From Betaproteobacteria bacterium (GTDB lineage: Bacteria; Pseudomonadota; Gammaproteobacteria; Burkholderiales; Burkholderiaceae_D), in NCBI GenBank assembly GCA_025356395.1, contig JANXTA010000114.1, forward strand, positions 1-64,000: a stretch of DNA of 64,000 nt. The letters run 5' to 3'. The translations under genes and the position numbers were made by a program. Numbering within the stretch: the first letter of the stretch is position 1; every line of letters starts with the position of its first letter. Positions 51,091 through 61,954 of this stretch are shown here, piece by piece. The notes under the pieces were generated by a model. It did not search any database. It saw only the letters and a list, made by a program, of their open reading frames with translations, and was not told where the DNA came from.

Positions 51091-51192
51091 GAAGCGGTTC
51101 GGTGAGGCATGACGCGAACGGACGCGGCACGAAATAGAACGGTCATGCTTAAAGTATCGACTGATTCTACCGCAGGGCCCAATGGCGATCGT

Positions 51193-51960
51193 TCAGGGTG
51201 TGGCATCGATCAGAGCGCTATCGTCCTTCAACGCGACGCCGCTGAGCGACAGGCGCAGCGAAGCCCGGATGAGCCACGCCAGCTTCGTCGCGGCGGCCTG
51301 TGGCGGCAGTCCTCGGGGCCGCACGTTGGAGATGCAGTTGCGCTCCGCGTCGTGACGTCCGACCTGCGGTTCGAAGGTCAGGTAGAGGCCGATGCTGTCG
51401 GGCGACGTCAGGCCCGGCCGCTCGCCGATGACCATCACGACCGAGCGCGCCTTCAGCAACGCGCCGACTTCGTCGCCGAGCGCGACACGGGCTTGCTCGG
51501 CGATGACCACCGGCCCGATCGAGAGGCCGTCGAGCATCGGCAGGACGGCGGCCAACAGCGCGGGCGCGTGCGACTGCACCCCGAGGGCGGACAGGCCGTC
51601 GGCGATGACGAACAGCACGTCGAAGCCTGCAGGCTTCGAAACCGACAGCACCTCGCGGCTCGCGTCCGCGAGTCGTCGACCGAGATCGGGTCGCAGCAGG
51701 TAGGTGGCGCGATCGGTGGCCGCGCTCGCGACGTGAATCGTCGTCGCCGTGCTCGACTGCAGGTCGCGATCGAGCTGCTCGAGATCCAGCGCGCGATGCA
51801 CGGCATCCCGCGCGCGCGCGTGGTCGAGCTCGAAGGCGAGCAACGCGGCGGTGGGCAACGCCGAGCCGGCGCGGCCGAGCGCGATGCGCGCCGCGGTCCT
51901 GCGACGCAAGGCCTCCCACGGATCGTCGACGGAGACCTTCGACAGGGACCGCGCGCTCAT
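51193..51960 (-). CDS. eutC: Ethanolamine ammonia-lyase small subunit
   Basis: ATTIHVASAATDRATYLLRPDLGRRL; VIGERPGLTSPDSIGLYLTFEPQVGRHDAERNCISNVRP. Confidence 0.95.
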   Translation of the reverse strand: MSARSLSKVSVDDPWEALRRRTAARIALGRAGSALPTAALLAFELDHARARDAVHRALDLEQLDRDLQSSTATTIHVASAATDRATYLLRPDLGRRLADASREVLSVSKPAGFDVLFVIADGLSALGVQSHAPALLAAVLPMLDGLSIGPVVIAEQARVALGDEVGALLKARSVVMVIGERPGLTSPDSIGLYLTFEPQVGRHDAERNCISNVRPRGLPPQAAATKLAWLIRASLRLSLSGVALKDDSALIDATP

Positions 51961-53360
51961 GACGGCCAGCGCGACGCGAAGTCCAGCAGCAAGGGATTGC
52001 GGACCGCGGCATCGACCAGTCGACCCGCGTCGTCGGCGAGGCCCATCTTCGCGAGCCACACCTCGAACTCGGGTGCGCGCTTCAGGCCGAGCAGCGAGCG
52101 CAGGTACAGCGCATCGTGGAACGACGTGCTCTGGTAGCCGAGCATGACGTCGTCGGCACCGGGCACGCCCATCAGGAAGGTCACGCCGGCATTGCCGAGC
52201 AGCGTCATCAGCGTGTCCATGTCGTCGGAGTCGGCCTCGGCGTGGTTGGTGTAGCAGACGTCGCAGCCGAGCGGCACGCCCATCAACTTGCCGCAGAAGT
52301 GGTCCTCGAGTCCGGCGCGGATGATCTGCTTGCCGTCGTGGAGATATTCGGGGCCGATGAAGCCGACGACCGAGTTGGTCAAGAGGGGACGGAAAGCTCT
52401 GGCCACCGCGTAGGCACGGGCTTCGCAGGTCTGCTGGTCGACGCCGTGATGCGCGTTGGCCGACAACGCACTGCCCTGCCCGGTCTCGAAATACATCACG
52501 TTCGCGCTGGCCGCATCGCCGACGGTCGCGCGCCGCATCGAGAGAGCCGCGTCGCGGGCCTCGCCCAGCATCGCGAGCGTGATGCCGAAGCTCGCGTTGG
52601 CCTTCTGCGTGCCGGCCACCGACTGGAACACGAGGTCGATCGGCGCGCCGCGTTCGATCGCCGCGATCTGGCTCGTCACATGCGTCAGGACGCAGGTCTG
52701 CGTGGGGATCTCGAAGCGCTCGCGCACCTCGTCGAGCGCATGCCACAGCCGGATCAGCGCCTGCACGTCGTCGCTCGCCGGATTGATGCCGATCACCGCA
52801 TCGCCCGCGCCGTACATCAGCCCGTCCAGCATCGACAGCGCGATGCCCATCGGGTCGTCGGTCGGGTGATTGGGTTGCAGCCGGATCGACAAGCGACCCG
52901 GCAACCCGATAGTGTTGCGGAAGACCGTGACGACGGTGCACTTGCGAGCGACAGCGATCAGGTCCTGGTTGCGCATCAGCTTCGACACGGCCGCCGCCAG
53001 CTCCGGCATCACGCCCGCCGCGACTCGGCTCAGAGTCGCGGTGTCGGTGGCGTCGAGCAACAGCCAGTCGCGGAAGTCGCCGACGGTGAGATGCGCGATC
53101 TCGGCGAAGGCCGCGGCGTCGTGAAGGCCGACGATCAGGCGCGTGACGTCGTCGTCCTCGTAAGGGATGACCGCGTGATCGACGAAGGTCGACAACGGCA
53201 ACGCGGCGAGGCACATGCGGGCGGCGACGCGCTCTTCGGACGACGTCGCGGCGATGCCAGCGAGCACGTCGCCGGAGCGCAGCGGCGAGGCCTTCGCGAG
53301 GACGTCCTTAAGGTCGCGGAAGGACCAGACGGTGTCGGCGACAGAGTGCGAGAGGTGCAT
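51957..53360 (-). CDS. eutB: Ethanolamine ammonia-lyase large subunit
   Basis: PNHPTDDPMGIALSMLDGLMYGAGDAVIGINPASD; FETGQGSALSANAHHGVDQQTCEARAYAVAR. Confidence 0.95.
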   Translation of the reverse strand: MHLSHSVADTVWSFRDLKDVLAKASPLRSGDVLAGIAATSSEERVAARMCLAALPLSTFVDHAVIPYEDDDVTRLIVGLHDAAAFAEIAHLTVGDFRDWLLLDATDTATLSRVAAGVMPELAAAVSKLMRNQDLIAVARKCTVVTVFRNTIGLPGRLSIRLQPNHPTDDPMGIALSMLDGLMYGAGDAVIGINPASDDVQALIRLWHALDEVRERFEIPTQTCVLTHVTSQIAAIERGAPIDLVFQSVAGTQKANASFGITLAMLGEARDAALSMRRATVGDAASANVMYFETGQGSALSANAHHGVDQQTCEARAYAVARAFRPLLTNSVVGFIGPEYLHDGKQIIRAGLEDHFCGKLMGVPLGCDVCYTNHAEADSDDMDTLMTLLGNAGVTFLMGVPGADDVMLGYQSTSFHDALYLRSLLGLKRAPEFEVWLAKMGLADDAGRLVDAAVRNPLLLDFASRWPS

Positions 53361-53492
53361 GAGATGACCTTAACCGATATGGGCCCGCGTTTGAAATCGT
53401 GGACCGGGAAGCCGGCATTCTTCAGGTCGACTTCATCCGGCCTTCGCACCGCGCCTTCATCGTGCCGGCTCCTCCCGAGCACAAGGTCGACC

Positions 53493-54175
53493 ATGCGCAC
53501 GATCGCGGCATTCACCCTCTTCATTCTGATGTCCGCCGCGTCCCGTGCGGCCGAGCCTTACCTCTGTCGCAACGGATACTTCCCTGCCGCAGCGGGACAG
53601 ATCCGGCTCGCCACCGTGACCACGCCCACCGCGCAGCCCCTTTCCTTCACGCAGGACTGGATAACCTGTCCCGGGGACGGCACCGTGCATCGTGGCGACC
53701 GACTGCTAGTTGCCGAGTCGCATGACGGGAAGTCCTGCGCATGGCATCCCCGTCGATTCAGCGACGACCTCGGCTGGTTGCCGTCGGTCTCGATGACGAT
53801 GTCGGCGACCTGATCACCGGTTTGCCAGCACTGGATCGGCTCGTGGACCCCAGTGAATGGCGGCACGACCATCCGCATTCGGCGCGCCGCCGACGGCACG
53901 TCGCTTCGTGTCACCGGGAATGCTCGCTGGTACGGCGACCGCATCGCCGTCGACGGCGGCGAACGGCTCGTGCACTTCGGATCGTTCGACGGTGAGGCAG
54001 CACCGGAAGATGCATGGTTGACGATCGTCGACGAGTCCGCCTGTGAAGTCCGCATGCAATGGATCGCAGCTATCTGGTGGCCGCCGACAACAGCCGCTGT
54101 GGCGGGATCAACTTGCGTTTCGATGATGTGTATCGGCGGAGCCGTCGCCGAAGTCACGGCCCGCCCCAACGTTGA
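53493..54175 (+). pseudogene. Conserved secreted hypothetical protein, disrupted
   Basis: Signal plus PYLCRNGYFPAAAGQIRLA; in-frame TGA 53811-53813; resumes QHWIGSWTPVNGGTTIRIRRAADGTSLRVTGNARWYG; +1/-2 type shift near 54060 before YLVAADNSRCGGINLRFDDVYRR. Confidence 0.7.
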
Positions 54176-54209
54176 TACGCTTCGCATCCGCTCACGAACC
54201 CGTACCGTC

Positions 54210-55313
54210 ATGTCGAACACCCAAGAACAACGCGACTTTTTGCGCAAGCGCTGCTCGCTGATCCTGCCCGGCTTCAGGCCGATCAGTCCCGCCGAGGAGT
54301 TTCGGCGACTGGCGGACTGGTGCGAAGCCAACCACGTCGATCATGATCACTACGGCGTCGGCGCTTCGGTCGAAGGATTCGAACAGAAGATCGCGACGTT
54401 GCTCGGCAAGCCGGCCGCCGTCTTCATGCCCAGCGGCGTGATGGCCCAGCTCGCGGCCGTGCGGATCCACACCCAGTCCGCGAGGCTGGACCGGTTCGGC
54501 ATCCACCCGACGTCGCATCTCGCCTCGCACGAGGAGGAAGCCTACGCGGCGCTGTTCCGATGGCATGCGGTCCCGATCGGCGATCGTCTGCGACCGATGG
54601 TGGCGAGCGACCTTGAGGCCATCCGGCAGCCGCTCGCCTGCGCGATCGTCGAGCTGCCGATCCGCGAGGCCGGCGGGCAACTGCCGACGTGGGCCGAGCT
54701 CGAGGCGCTCAAGGCCGCGGCTAGCGATCGTGACATGCCGCTGCACATGGATGGCGCGCGCCTGTGGGAAAGCGCCGCGTACTACGACCGCAGTCATGTG
54801 GACATCGCCAGCGGATTCGAATCGGTCTATGTCTCGCTGTACAAGGGCATCGGCGCGGTCTCCGGCGCCATGCTCGCGGGGACCGACGCTTTCATCGCCG
54901 AAGCCCGCCTGTGGCGGCGACGGCTGGGCGGCACGCTCTATCACTTCGGTCCAATGGTGGCGTCGGCGGCGATGCGCTTCGATGCGAGGCTCGCGTCGAT
55001 GCCGGCGCTGTATCGACGCACGCTCGCGCTGGCCACCGCATTGCGGTCACTGGGCGGGCTGCGGGTCAATCCCGCCGTGCCCCACACCAACATGCTGCAT
55101 CTCTGGTTCGATGCCCCCGCCGATGCCGTGATGGAAGCGCGGGACCGGATCGCCGAAGAGTCGGGCCAGTGGTTGATCAATGCGGTCAGGCCGGCGGAGG
55201 TACCGCGCTGGAGCATGACGGAAATGTACGTGGGTGACGCCTTGCTCGGCGCGGACGACGACCGGGTGTTGCCTTTCTTCACGCGACTCTGCGAGCAAAT
55301 GAAGCGTCGCTGA
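54210..55313 (+). CDS. Threonine aldolase-like beta-eliminating lyase (PLP)
   Basis: DHDHYGVGASVEGFEQKIATLLGKPAAVFMPSG; HMDGARLWE; VSLYKGIGAVSGAMLAG. Confidence 0.9.
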   Translation: MSNTQEQRDFLRKRCSLILPGFRPISPAEEFRRLADWCEANHVDHDHYGVGASVEGFEQKIATLLGKPAAVFMPSGVMAQLAAVRIHTQSARLDRFGIHPTSHLASHEEEAYAALFRWHAVPIGDRLRPMVASDLEAIRQPLACAIVELPIREAGGQLPTWAELEALKAAASDRDMPLHMDGARLWESAAYYDRSHVDIASGFESVYVSLYKGIGAVSGAMLAGTDAFIAEARLWRRRLGGTLYHFGPMVASAAMRFDARLASMPALYRRTLALATALRSLGGLRVNPAVPHTNMLHLWFDAPADAVMEARDRIAEESGQWLINAVRPAEVPRWSMTEMYVGDALLGADDDRVLPFFTRLCEQMKRR

Positions 55314-55326
55314 GGGACGTCTCCGG

Positions 55327-55962
55327 TCAGAGGCCCACGAGGTACTGCGCGAGGTGCTCGATGTCGTCCGCATTCAGGGTGCCGGCGACGCTGGTCATGC
55401 TGCCTGCGTCGTTGGTCCGGCGGCGCGCCTTGAAGTCGTTCAACTGCTTGACGATGTAGTCGTAGTTCTGCCCCGCGACGCGCGGAACCTCGTTCTGCCC
55501 GAGGAAGCCGCCGAGGTGGCACATCGTGCAGAGGGTCTCGTCGGCCTTCTGCTTACCGTGCTGCGCCTTGGCTTCGTCGACGACGAAAGTCTGCCGTCTC
55601 GGCTTCTGCCGGCCGTAGTAGTCGGCGAGTTCGCGCATCTCGTCGCGCGTCATGCCCACGAGGACCGGCGCCATCAGTTCGTTGATGCGACGGCCTTCCT
55701 GGAAGTCGCGCAACTGCAGATAGAGATAGCGCGGCGTCTGGGCAGCCAGGTCCGGAAACATCGGGGTCGGGGCCTGCCCCGTCGGACCGTGGCACGGCGC
55801 GCAGCTCGCGGCCTTCGCCGGCACCGTCTCCGGCGTCTGTGCGCCCGCAGGACCGCTCGTCCACATCGCCGCGATCAACAACACGCGCAGAGCCGCGACC
55901 CCGATGCCGTGGGTCTGGCGGCGCCCACGAGCAGGTGATTCGAAGTGATTCGTGGCGAGCAT
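55327..55962 (-). CDS. Diheme c-type cytochrome (c4-like)
   Basis: Two CxxCH motifs: CAPCH and CTMCH; signal peptide. Confidence 0.9.
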   Translation of the reverse strand: MLATNHFESPARGRRQTHGIGVAALRVLLIAAMWTSGPAGAQTPETVPAKAASCAPCHGPTGQAPTPMFPDLAAQTPRYLYLQLRDFQEGRRINELMAPVLVGMTRDEMRELADYYGRQKPRRQTFVVDEAKAQHGKQKADETLCTMCHLGGFLGQNEVPRVAGQNYDYIVKQLNDFKARRRTNDAGSMTSVAGTLNADDIEHLAQYLVGL

Positions 55963-55968
55963 GGCGCG

Positions 55969-57702
55969 TCAAGGCAACGCGAACACGACGACCGTGTTGC
56001 CGCGCTTGAAGTCGATCTGCGTGTTGCCACCGGCCGCCACGGCCACGTACTGGCGACCGCCGACGACATACGACGTCGCGGGTGCGTTGACGCCGGCGCC
56101 GCACTGGTACTCCCACAGCTTCTTCCCGGTCTTCGCGTCGAAGGCACGGAACAGGCCGTTGCCTTCGCCGTTGAAGACCAGGTTGCCGGCGGTGGCCAGG
56201 ACGCCGCCGATAAGCGGCTCGTCGGTGTCGAACTTCCAGGCGAGCTTGCCGGTATCGAGATTCACCGCGGCCAGCCGCCCCCACTGCTTCTCGCCGGGAA
56301 TCACCTTGAACGCGCCGCCCAACCACAGCTTGCCGCCCGGGTACTTCGATCCATCGACGTGATAGGTCATCGGCTGGTGCAGGTTCGCCGCGTAGGCCAG
56401 ATGCAGCTTGGGATTGACCGCCATCGGGCTCCATTCCACGCCGCCGTTGGCGCCTGGCAGCATGCGCTTGCCTTCGGGAGTCGGCAGCGCCCACATGTTC
56501 TCCTGGGGAACCATGGCTTCGCTGTAGCGGATCAGCTCGCCGGTCGCCCGGTCATGAACGTAGACATGACCCGTCTTGCCGCCGTGGATGGCGACCTTGC
56601 GCATCTTGCCGTCCTTGCCCAACGCTTCCGTCAGGATCACCGGCGACACCGCATCGAGGTCCCACACGTCGTGGGGGATGTACTGGTAGTGCCACTTGTA
56701 GGCACCGGTGTCGAGATCGATCGCGACGATCGAGTTGGTATAGAGGTTGTCGCCCGGTCGTTCCGCGCCGTACAGATCGGGACTGGGGTTGCCCGCGACA
56801 AAGAAGACCGTGTTGGTCTCGCGATCGACGGCCGGCGCCATCCACACACCGCCACCGAGCTTCTTGGCGAAGTCACCACCCTTGGCGAGCTGCGTCTTCT
56901 CGGCGGCGATGTCGCGATGCAGGTCGCGATCGGTCGCGTCCTTCGTGGCCCAGACGCCTTCCTGGCCCGAGTCGGGGATCGTGTAGAAAGTCCACAGCAG
57001 CTTGCCGTCGTTGGCGTCGAACGCCTTCACGAAGCCGCGCACGCCGTACTCGCCACCGTTGGTTCCGATCAGGATTTTGCCGTTGACGGCCACCGGCGCC
57101 ATGGTTTCCGAATAGCCCTCTTCCGGATCGGCGATCTGCGTCGACCACAGTAGCTTGCCGGTCTTCGCGTCGAGCGAGACCAGCTTGGCGTCGAGGGTCC
57201 CCATGAACAGGCGGTCACCCATGATTGCGACGCCCCGGTTGTTCGGCCCGCAGCAGAAGGTCGTCACCGGATCGAGCTTCTGCTTGTAGTGCCAGAACTG
57301 CTTGCCCGTCACGGCGTCGAGCGCGTAGACGTGGTTGAACGACGTCGTGATGTACATCACGCCATCGACGACGATGGGCGCCGTCTCCATCGATTCGACG
57401 ACTTCGGTCTGGAACTGGAAGGCCGGGCGCAGCTTGGCGACGTTGCCGCTGTTGATCTGCGTCGCAGGGTAGTAACGCGTCTGCGCGTAGTTCATGTTCG
57501 AGTGCAGGAAGTTCGACCCGTCCTTCTCGGCGGCATCGAGCTGCTTCTGCTGCACCGAGATCGACCTGGGCACGGTGTTGGCCGCGACGCCGGCCTGCCC
57601 TGCGATCTCGGACTGCGCGAACGAGGCGACGCTCAGCAACGCGCTGGCGATGCCCGCGGTCCCCTGTCCGACGCGTATCCACTGCAATCCGTTTCGAAGC
57701 AT
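55969..57702 (-). CDS. PQQ-dependent alcohol dehydrogenase (quinoprotein), likely lanthanide-type
   Basis: Vicinal Cys [40 protein letters not shown]; repeated beta-propeller W-motifs. Confidence 0.9.
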   Translation of the reverse strand: MLRNGLQWIRVGQGTAGIASALLSVASFAQSEIAGQAGVAANTVPRSISVQQKQLDAAEKDGSNFLHSNMNYAQTRYYPATQINSGNVAKLRPAFQFQTEVVESMETAPIVVDGVMYITTSFNHVYALDAVTGKQFWHYKQKLDPVTTFCCGPNNRGVAIMGDRLFMGTLDAKLVSLDAKTGKLLWSTQIADPEEGYSETMAPVAVNGKILIGTNGGEYGVRGFVKAFDANDGKLLWTFYTIPDSGQEGVWATKDATDRDLHRDIAAEKTQLAKGGDFAKKLGGGVWMAPAVDRETNTVFFVAGNPSPDLYGAERPGDNLYTNSIVAIDLDTGAYKWHYQYIPHDVWDLDAVSPVILTEALGKDGKMRKVAIHGGKTGHVYVHDRATGELIRYSEAMVPQENMWALPTPEGKRMLPGANGGVEWSPMAVNPKLHLAYAANLHQPMTYHVDGSKYPGGKLWLGGAFKVIPGEKQWGRLAAVNLDTGKLAWKFDTDEPLIGGVLATAGNLVFNGEGNGLFRAFDAKTGKKLWEYQCGAGVNAPATSYVVGGRQYVAVAAGGNTQIDFKRGNTVVVFALP

Positions 57703-57891
57703 ATCGATCCCCTGGTGAGTTTGGCTGTCGATCGTTCCCGAGGCGCGATGGCCCAAAAGACGATTCTTGTGAAGCACGGGGATCGTAACGAGGTTTTTCC
57801 ACCAGCGCATCATTTTGCAACGCGTAGCAGGAAGCGGGTCGTCCTCGGCGTCGGGTCCCGACGAGGTGCCGTACGAATAGCGATCGCTCGA

Positions 57892-58671
57892 TCAGACCGC
57901 CAGCACGCCTCCGTCCACCGCCAGGATCTGCCCCGTGATGTGGCGACCCGCATCGCTCGCGAACAACAGCGCGATGCCCTTCAGGTCTTCGTCGCCACCG
58001 ATGCGGCCGAGCGGCGCGTGCTGCGCCAGCTTCTCCTCGCCCAGCTTGGCGAGGATGCCCTTCGTCATCTTCGACGGGAAGAAACCCGGCGCGATGGCGT
58101 TGACGTTGATGTTGTAAGGACCCCATTCGCCGGCCAGCGCGCGCGTGAAGTTCACGACCGCGCCCTTGCTGGTGTTGTACGCGATGGTCTGCATCGTGCC
58201 CGGCGCGTTACCCTTGAAACCGGCGATCGACGCGACGCTGATGATGCGACCCGACTTGCGCGGGATCATGCTGGCCTTGCCGACCGCCTGGCTGGTCAGG
58301 AAGATGCCGCGCACGTTGAGGTTCATGACCTTCTCCCAGGCTTCGAGCGGGTGATCCTCGGCCGGCGCGCCCCAGCTCGCACCCGCGTTGTTGACCAGGA
58401 TGTCGATATGGCCGAGATGCTTCATCGCGGCGGCCACCAGCGGCTGCGCGCCGTCGGTGGTGCCGAGGTCCGCGGCGACGGCATGCGCCTCGATGCCCAT
58501 CTTCTTCAGGTGCTCGACGGCCTCGTCGAGTTCGCCCTGCTTGCGCGACGACAACACCAGCTTCGCGCCCTGCTCGCCGAGCGCCTCGGCAATCTGCAGG
58601 CCGAGCCCGCGCGAGCCGCCCGTGATCAGGGCAGTGCGGCCGCTCAGGTCGAACAGTTTCTTGATGCTCAT
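57892..58671 (-). CDS. SDR family oxidoreductase (3-oxoacyl reductase-like)
   Basis: ALITGGSRGLGLQIAEALGEQGA; YNTSKGAVVNFTRALAGEWGPYNINVNAIAPGFF. Confidence 0.92.
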   Translation of the reverse strand: MSIKKLFDLSGRTALITGGSRGLGLQIAEALGEQGAKLVLSSRKQGELDEAVEHLKKMGIEAHAVAADLGTTDGAQPLVAAAMKHLGHIDILVNNAGASWGAPAEDHPLEAWEKVMNLNVRGIFLTSQAVGKASMIPRKSGRIISVASIAGFKGNAPGTMQTIAYNTSKGAVVNFTRALAGEWGPYNINVNAIAPGFFPSKMTKGILAKLGEEKLAQHAPLGRIGGDEDLKGIALLFASDAGRHITGQILAVDGGVLAV

Positions 58672-58735
58672 TCCCAGTCTCCTTGTGATGGCCTGGCCGC
58701 GTCGGAACCACTCGCGTACCTGCCGAATCGAACGT

Positions 58736-60562
58736 TCAGAACCACGCGTCCTGCATCGTCAGCGTAGTGTCGTCGAGCGAGGCCAGCAGGTCGAGCATCG
58801 GCCCGACCTTTGGCAGTTCGAACGCGAAGAAATAGCGACAGGCCGCGAGCTTGCCCTGATAGAAATCGTGATCGCTGCCACCGCCCATCGAACGACCCGC
58901 GACCAGCGCCTGTTCGAGCCACATCCACGCGATGACGATGTGGCCGAAGGCCTCGAGATAGACGCTGGCGTTGGCGAGCGTGCGGTTGGTGTCGCCAGCG
59001 CCGTGCACGATGGCGGTCACCTGCTCAAGTCGATCCCACTGCGTTTCGAGCTGGCCGGCAAGACGTTGCGAACTCGCTTCGCGCACCGATTTGCATCGGG
59101 CGATCGTCGTGCGGACACGCTCAGCCAACGCCTGCAGCGCCGCCCCGCCTTGCATCACGACCTTGCGGCCGAGCAGGTCAAGGCCCTGGATGCCGTGCGT
59201 GCCTTCGTGGATCGGGTTGAGGCGGTTGTCGCGATAGAACTGCTCGACGTTGTAGTCGCGCGTGTAGCCGTAGCCACCGTGGACCTGGATCGCGAGGTTG
59301 TTGGCTTCGAGGCACCATTGCGACGGCCAGCTTTTGGCGATCGGCGTGAGGATGTCGAGGAGCAGCTTTGCCTCACGTCGCACGGCTTCGTCGTCGGCCG
59401 TGTGCTCGTCGTCGACCAGCTTCGCGCAGAACAGGTTGAGCGCGAGCCCGCCTTCGACGTAGGACTTCTGCGCGAGCAACATGCGCTTCACGTCCGCGTG
59501 CGCGACGATCGGCACCTGCGCCTGAGCCGGATCCTTGCCCACTGGCGGCCGACCCTGCGGACGGTTGCGCGCGTAGTCGAGCGAATGGAGATAGCCCGTG
59601 TAGCCGAGTGCGACGGCGCCGAGGCCGACGCCGATACGGGCCTCGTTCATCATGTGGAACATCTGCGCAAGGCCCTTCCCCGGCTCGCCGACTAGGTAGC
59701 CGACCGCACCGGCAGCGCCACCCGGCCGGTACTTGCCTTCGCCGAAATTGAGCAGGCAGTTGGTGGTGCCGCGATAGCCCATCTTGTGATTGAGGCCGGC
59801 GAGGACTACGTCATTGCGTTCACCCAGGCTGCCATCGTCTTCCACGAGGAACTTCGGCACGATGAACAGCGAGATGCCTTTCACGCCCACCGGCAACGAG
59901 CCGTCCGCCTCGGGGATCTTCGCGAGAACCAGATGGACGATGTTCTCCGACAGTTCGTGTTCGCCGGCCGAGATCCACATCTTGTTGCCGAAGAGGCGAT
60001 AGCCGCCGTCCGCCTGCACGACCGCACGCGTCCTGATGTCCGACAGCGACGATCCGGCCTGCGTCTCCGAAAGGCACATCGTGCCGAAGAAGCGCCCCGT
60101 CATCATCGGCTTCACGAAGCGTTCGATCTGGTCTGGCGAGCCGTGGGCGAGCAGCAGGTTGGAGTTGCCGATGGTGAGGAACGGGTACGACGACGTGCCG
60201 ACGTTGGCGGCCTTGAACCATGCAAACCCGGCCTTCTCGACGACGGCCGGCAACTGCGATCCGCCCAGGTCGTAGTCGCGTCCCGCCGCCATCAGACCCG
60301 CGTCGCAGAAGGCTGCGAGTGCCTTGCCGACCTCGGGAATCATCGTCACGCGTTCACCGTCGAAGTGCGGCTCGTTGGCGTCGCTCTTCTTGTTGTGCGG
60401 CTCGAACAGGTCGGTGGCGATCTGCTCGCAGGTCAGCATCGCGGCATCGAAGGTCTCGCGACTGTGGTCGGCGAAGCGCTCGCGCCGGGTCAGCGACTCG
60501 ACGTCCAGCCATTCGTAGAGCAGGAAGGCGATGTCGCGGCGGGAAAGGATCTTGGAGGGCAT
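58736..60562 (-). CDS. Acyl-CoA dehydrogenase (C-terminal extended type)
   Basis: MCLSETQAGSSLSDIRTRA; IQVHGGYGYTRDYNVEQFYRDNRLNPIHEGTHGIQGLDLLGRK. Confidence 0.93.
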   Translation of the reverse strand: MPSKILSRRDIAFLLYEWLDVESLTRRERFADHSRETFDAAMLTCEQIATDLFEPHNKKSDANEPHFDGERVTMIPEVGKALAAFCDAGLMAAGRDYDLGGSQLPAVVEKAGFAWFKAANVGTSSYPFLTIGNSNLLLAHGSPDQIERFVKPMMTGRFFGTMCLSETQAGSSLSDIRTRAVVQADGGYRLFGNKMWISAGEHELSENIVHLVLAKIPEADGSLPVGVKGISLFIVPKFLVEDDGSLGERNDVVLAGLNHKMGYRGTTNCLLNFGEGKYRPGGAAGAVGYLVGEPGKGLAQMFHMMNEARIGVGLGAVALGYTGYLHSLDYARNRPQGRPPVGKDPAQAQVPIVAHADVKRMLLAQKSYVEGGLALNLFCAKLVDDEHTADDEAVRREAKLLLDILTPIAKSWPSQWCLEANNLAIQVHGGYGYTRDYNVEQFYRDNRLNPIHEGTHGIQGLDLLGRKVVMQGGAALQALAERVRTTIARCKSVREASSQRLAGQLETQWDRLEQVTAIVHGAGDTNRTLANASVYLEAFGHIVIAWMWLEQALVAGRSMGGGSDHDFYQGKLAACRYFFAFELPKVGPMLDLLASLDDTTLTMQDAWF

Positions 60563-60604
60563 CAGCAGTGGATTGTCGTCTTGTTATGGGAGTCGCCAGG
60601 CGAC

Positions 60605-61093
60605 CTACTTGAACTGGAAAGTCCAGGGCACCTCGTAGATCAGGTCCCGGTCGGGCAGTCCGACGTGCGCGGCATCCGCGGGCAACGGGCCGCTGCGACC
60701 GTACGAAAAGGACCGATGGGCTGCCCGAACATCTTGCGGAATCGCCGCGCCGAGCCCGTGCATCACGCCGAGGAACGCCCGCGCTTCGACGTCGCCGAGA
60801 TCGATGGCGCGCTGGTAGTAGCGAGCTGCACGGGTAGGGTCAGGCTCCACGCAGCCGGTTGCCGCGTAGAGGTAGCCGGCGAGCATGTAGGCCTTGGCCT
60901 CCTTGCGGGCAATACCTTCGTTGATCGCATCGCCTGCCCGCGTGCAGCTGCCGGACTGGATCCATCGAATGGCGTCGTCACCATCGGCCCGCGCAACGGA
61001 ATCGACGCCGAAAAGCGCGGGAGCGACCATCAGCGCAAACCACGCGCGTCTCGCTCGAGACGAAGCATCGCATCGTTGCGGTGAAGTCCTCAT
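60605..61093 (-). CDS. Sel1-like repeat secreted protein (short paralog)
   Basis: DPTRAARYYQRAIDLGDVEARAFLGVMHGLG; lacks the C-terminal TonB-like domain of its neighbours. Confidence 0.75.
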   Translation of the reverse strand: MRTSPQRCDASSRARRAWFALMVAPALFGVDSVARADGDDAIRWIQSGSCTRAGDAINEGIARKEAKAYMLAGYLYAATGCVEPDPTRAARYYQRAIDLGDVEARAFLGVMHGLGAAIPQDVRAAHRSFSYGRSGPLPADAAHVGLPDRDLIYEVPWTFQFK

Positions 61094-61905
61094 CGCGGCA
61101 ACGCCCACAGCCCGATCGGCTGGTTCGCAGCGACAACGACCTTGCGATTGAAGATCACCGTCTGCTCGACCGAGTTGTCCACGTTGGGCGACATCGACGG
61201 CCTGGCCAGGATGCGGATCGCATCGCCGTAGGCGGTGAGCAATGTGCGCTCGAAGTCGTGGCGGTTGGGTTCTGCGGCCACGTTGGTGCCGAGGCTGTCC
61301 GTGCTGCTAAGCAGCGTCACGCGCGCGACCCGCGGGTCGAAACGCACCTTGACCGTTCCGGTCACACCCTTCTCGACCGCGTCCTTCGGATAGACGATCG
61401 ACATGAACGCGAGGTCCTTGACGGCTTCGATGTAGGTGGTGATCAGCACGTCGGGGCTGGAAAAGGACTCGGGCGCCGGTTCCGGCTCACCGGAACTGTG
61501 GCGCATCACCGCGTACCAGCGCCCCGCCTCCCGATAGCTCTGCAACACGCCGTCCCCTCGCGCGTGGATCAAGGCCAGCGTGCGCGCCGATTCACGATCG
61601 CCGAGCAGCGCACCGCGCTCGTAGAGCCGCAAGGCGCGCGGCACGTTCTGCTGCAGGCAGAAGCCATTTTGGAACAGCTGCCCCGCAATGTAGAACGCCT
61701 TGGGCTCCTGCTCGCGCATACCCTGGTTGATCGTGTCGATGGCCGGTTCGCACTGGTTGTCGTCGATCTGCTTCAGTGCGGCATCGGCCTTCGACGAGGA
61801 CTGTGCGTGGATCGACCACGGGACCATGACGACCAGGGCCGCCACGAGGACGCGCTGCCATCGATGCTCGAACCTTGCCCACTTCATCGCATCTTTTAGG
61901 GACAT
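61090..61905 (-). CDS. Sel1-like repeat protein with TonB-C-like domain
   Basis: NVPRALRLYERGALLGDRESARTLALIHARGDGV; YPKDAVEKGVTGTVKVRFDP. Confidence 0.8.
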   Translation of the reverse strand: MSLKDAMKWARFEHRWQRVLVAALVVMVPWSIHAQSSSKADAALKQIDDNQCEPAIDTINQGMREQEPKAFYIAGQLFQNGFCLQQNVPRALRLYERGALLGDRESARTLALIHARGDGVLQSYREAGRWYAVMRHSSGEPEPAPESFSSPDVLITTYIEAVKDLAFMSIVYPKDAVEKGVTGTVKVRFDPRVARVTLLSSTDSLGTNVAAEPNRHDFERTLLTAYGDAIRILARPSMSPNVDNSVEQTVIFNRKVVVAANQPIGLWALPR

Positions 61906-61954
61906 GGCAGTCGTTTGAATCCGTATTCGATCAGATGGACGCGGCCACCGAAAA

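Noticed and set aside
51193-53360. Ethanolamine microcompartment locus
   Set aside because: Only eutB and eutC are present, with no shell, eutA or reactivase genes nearby; ordinary non-compartment eutBC.
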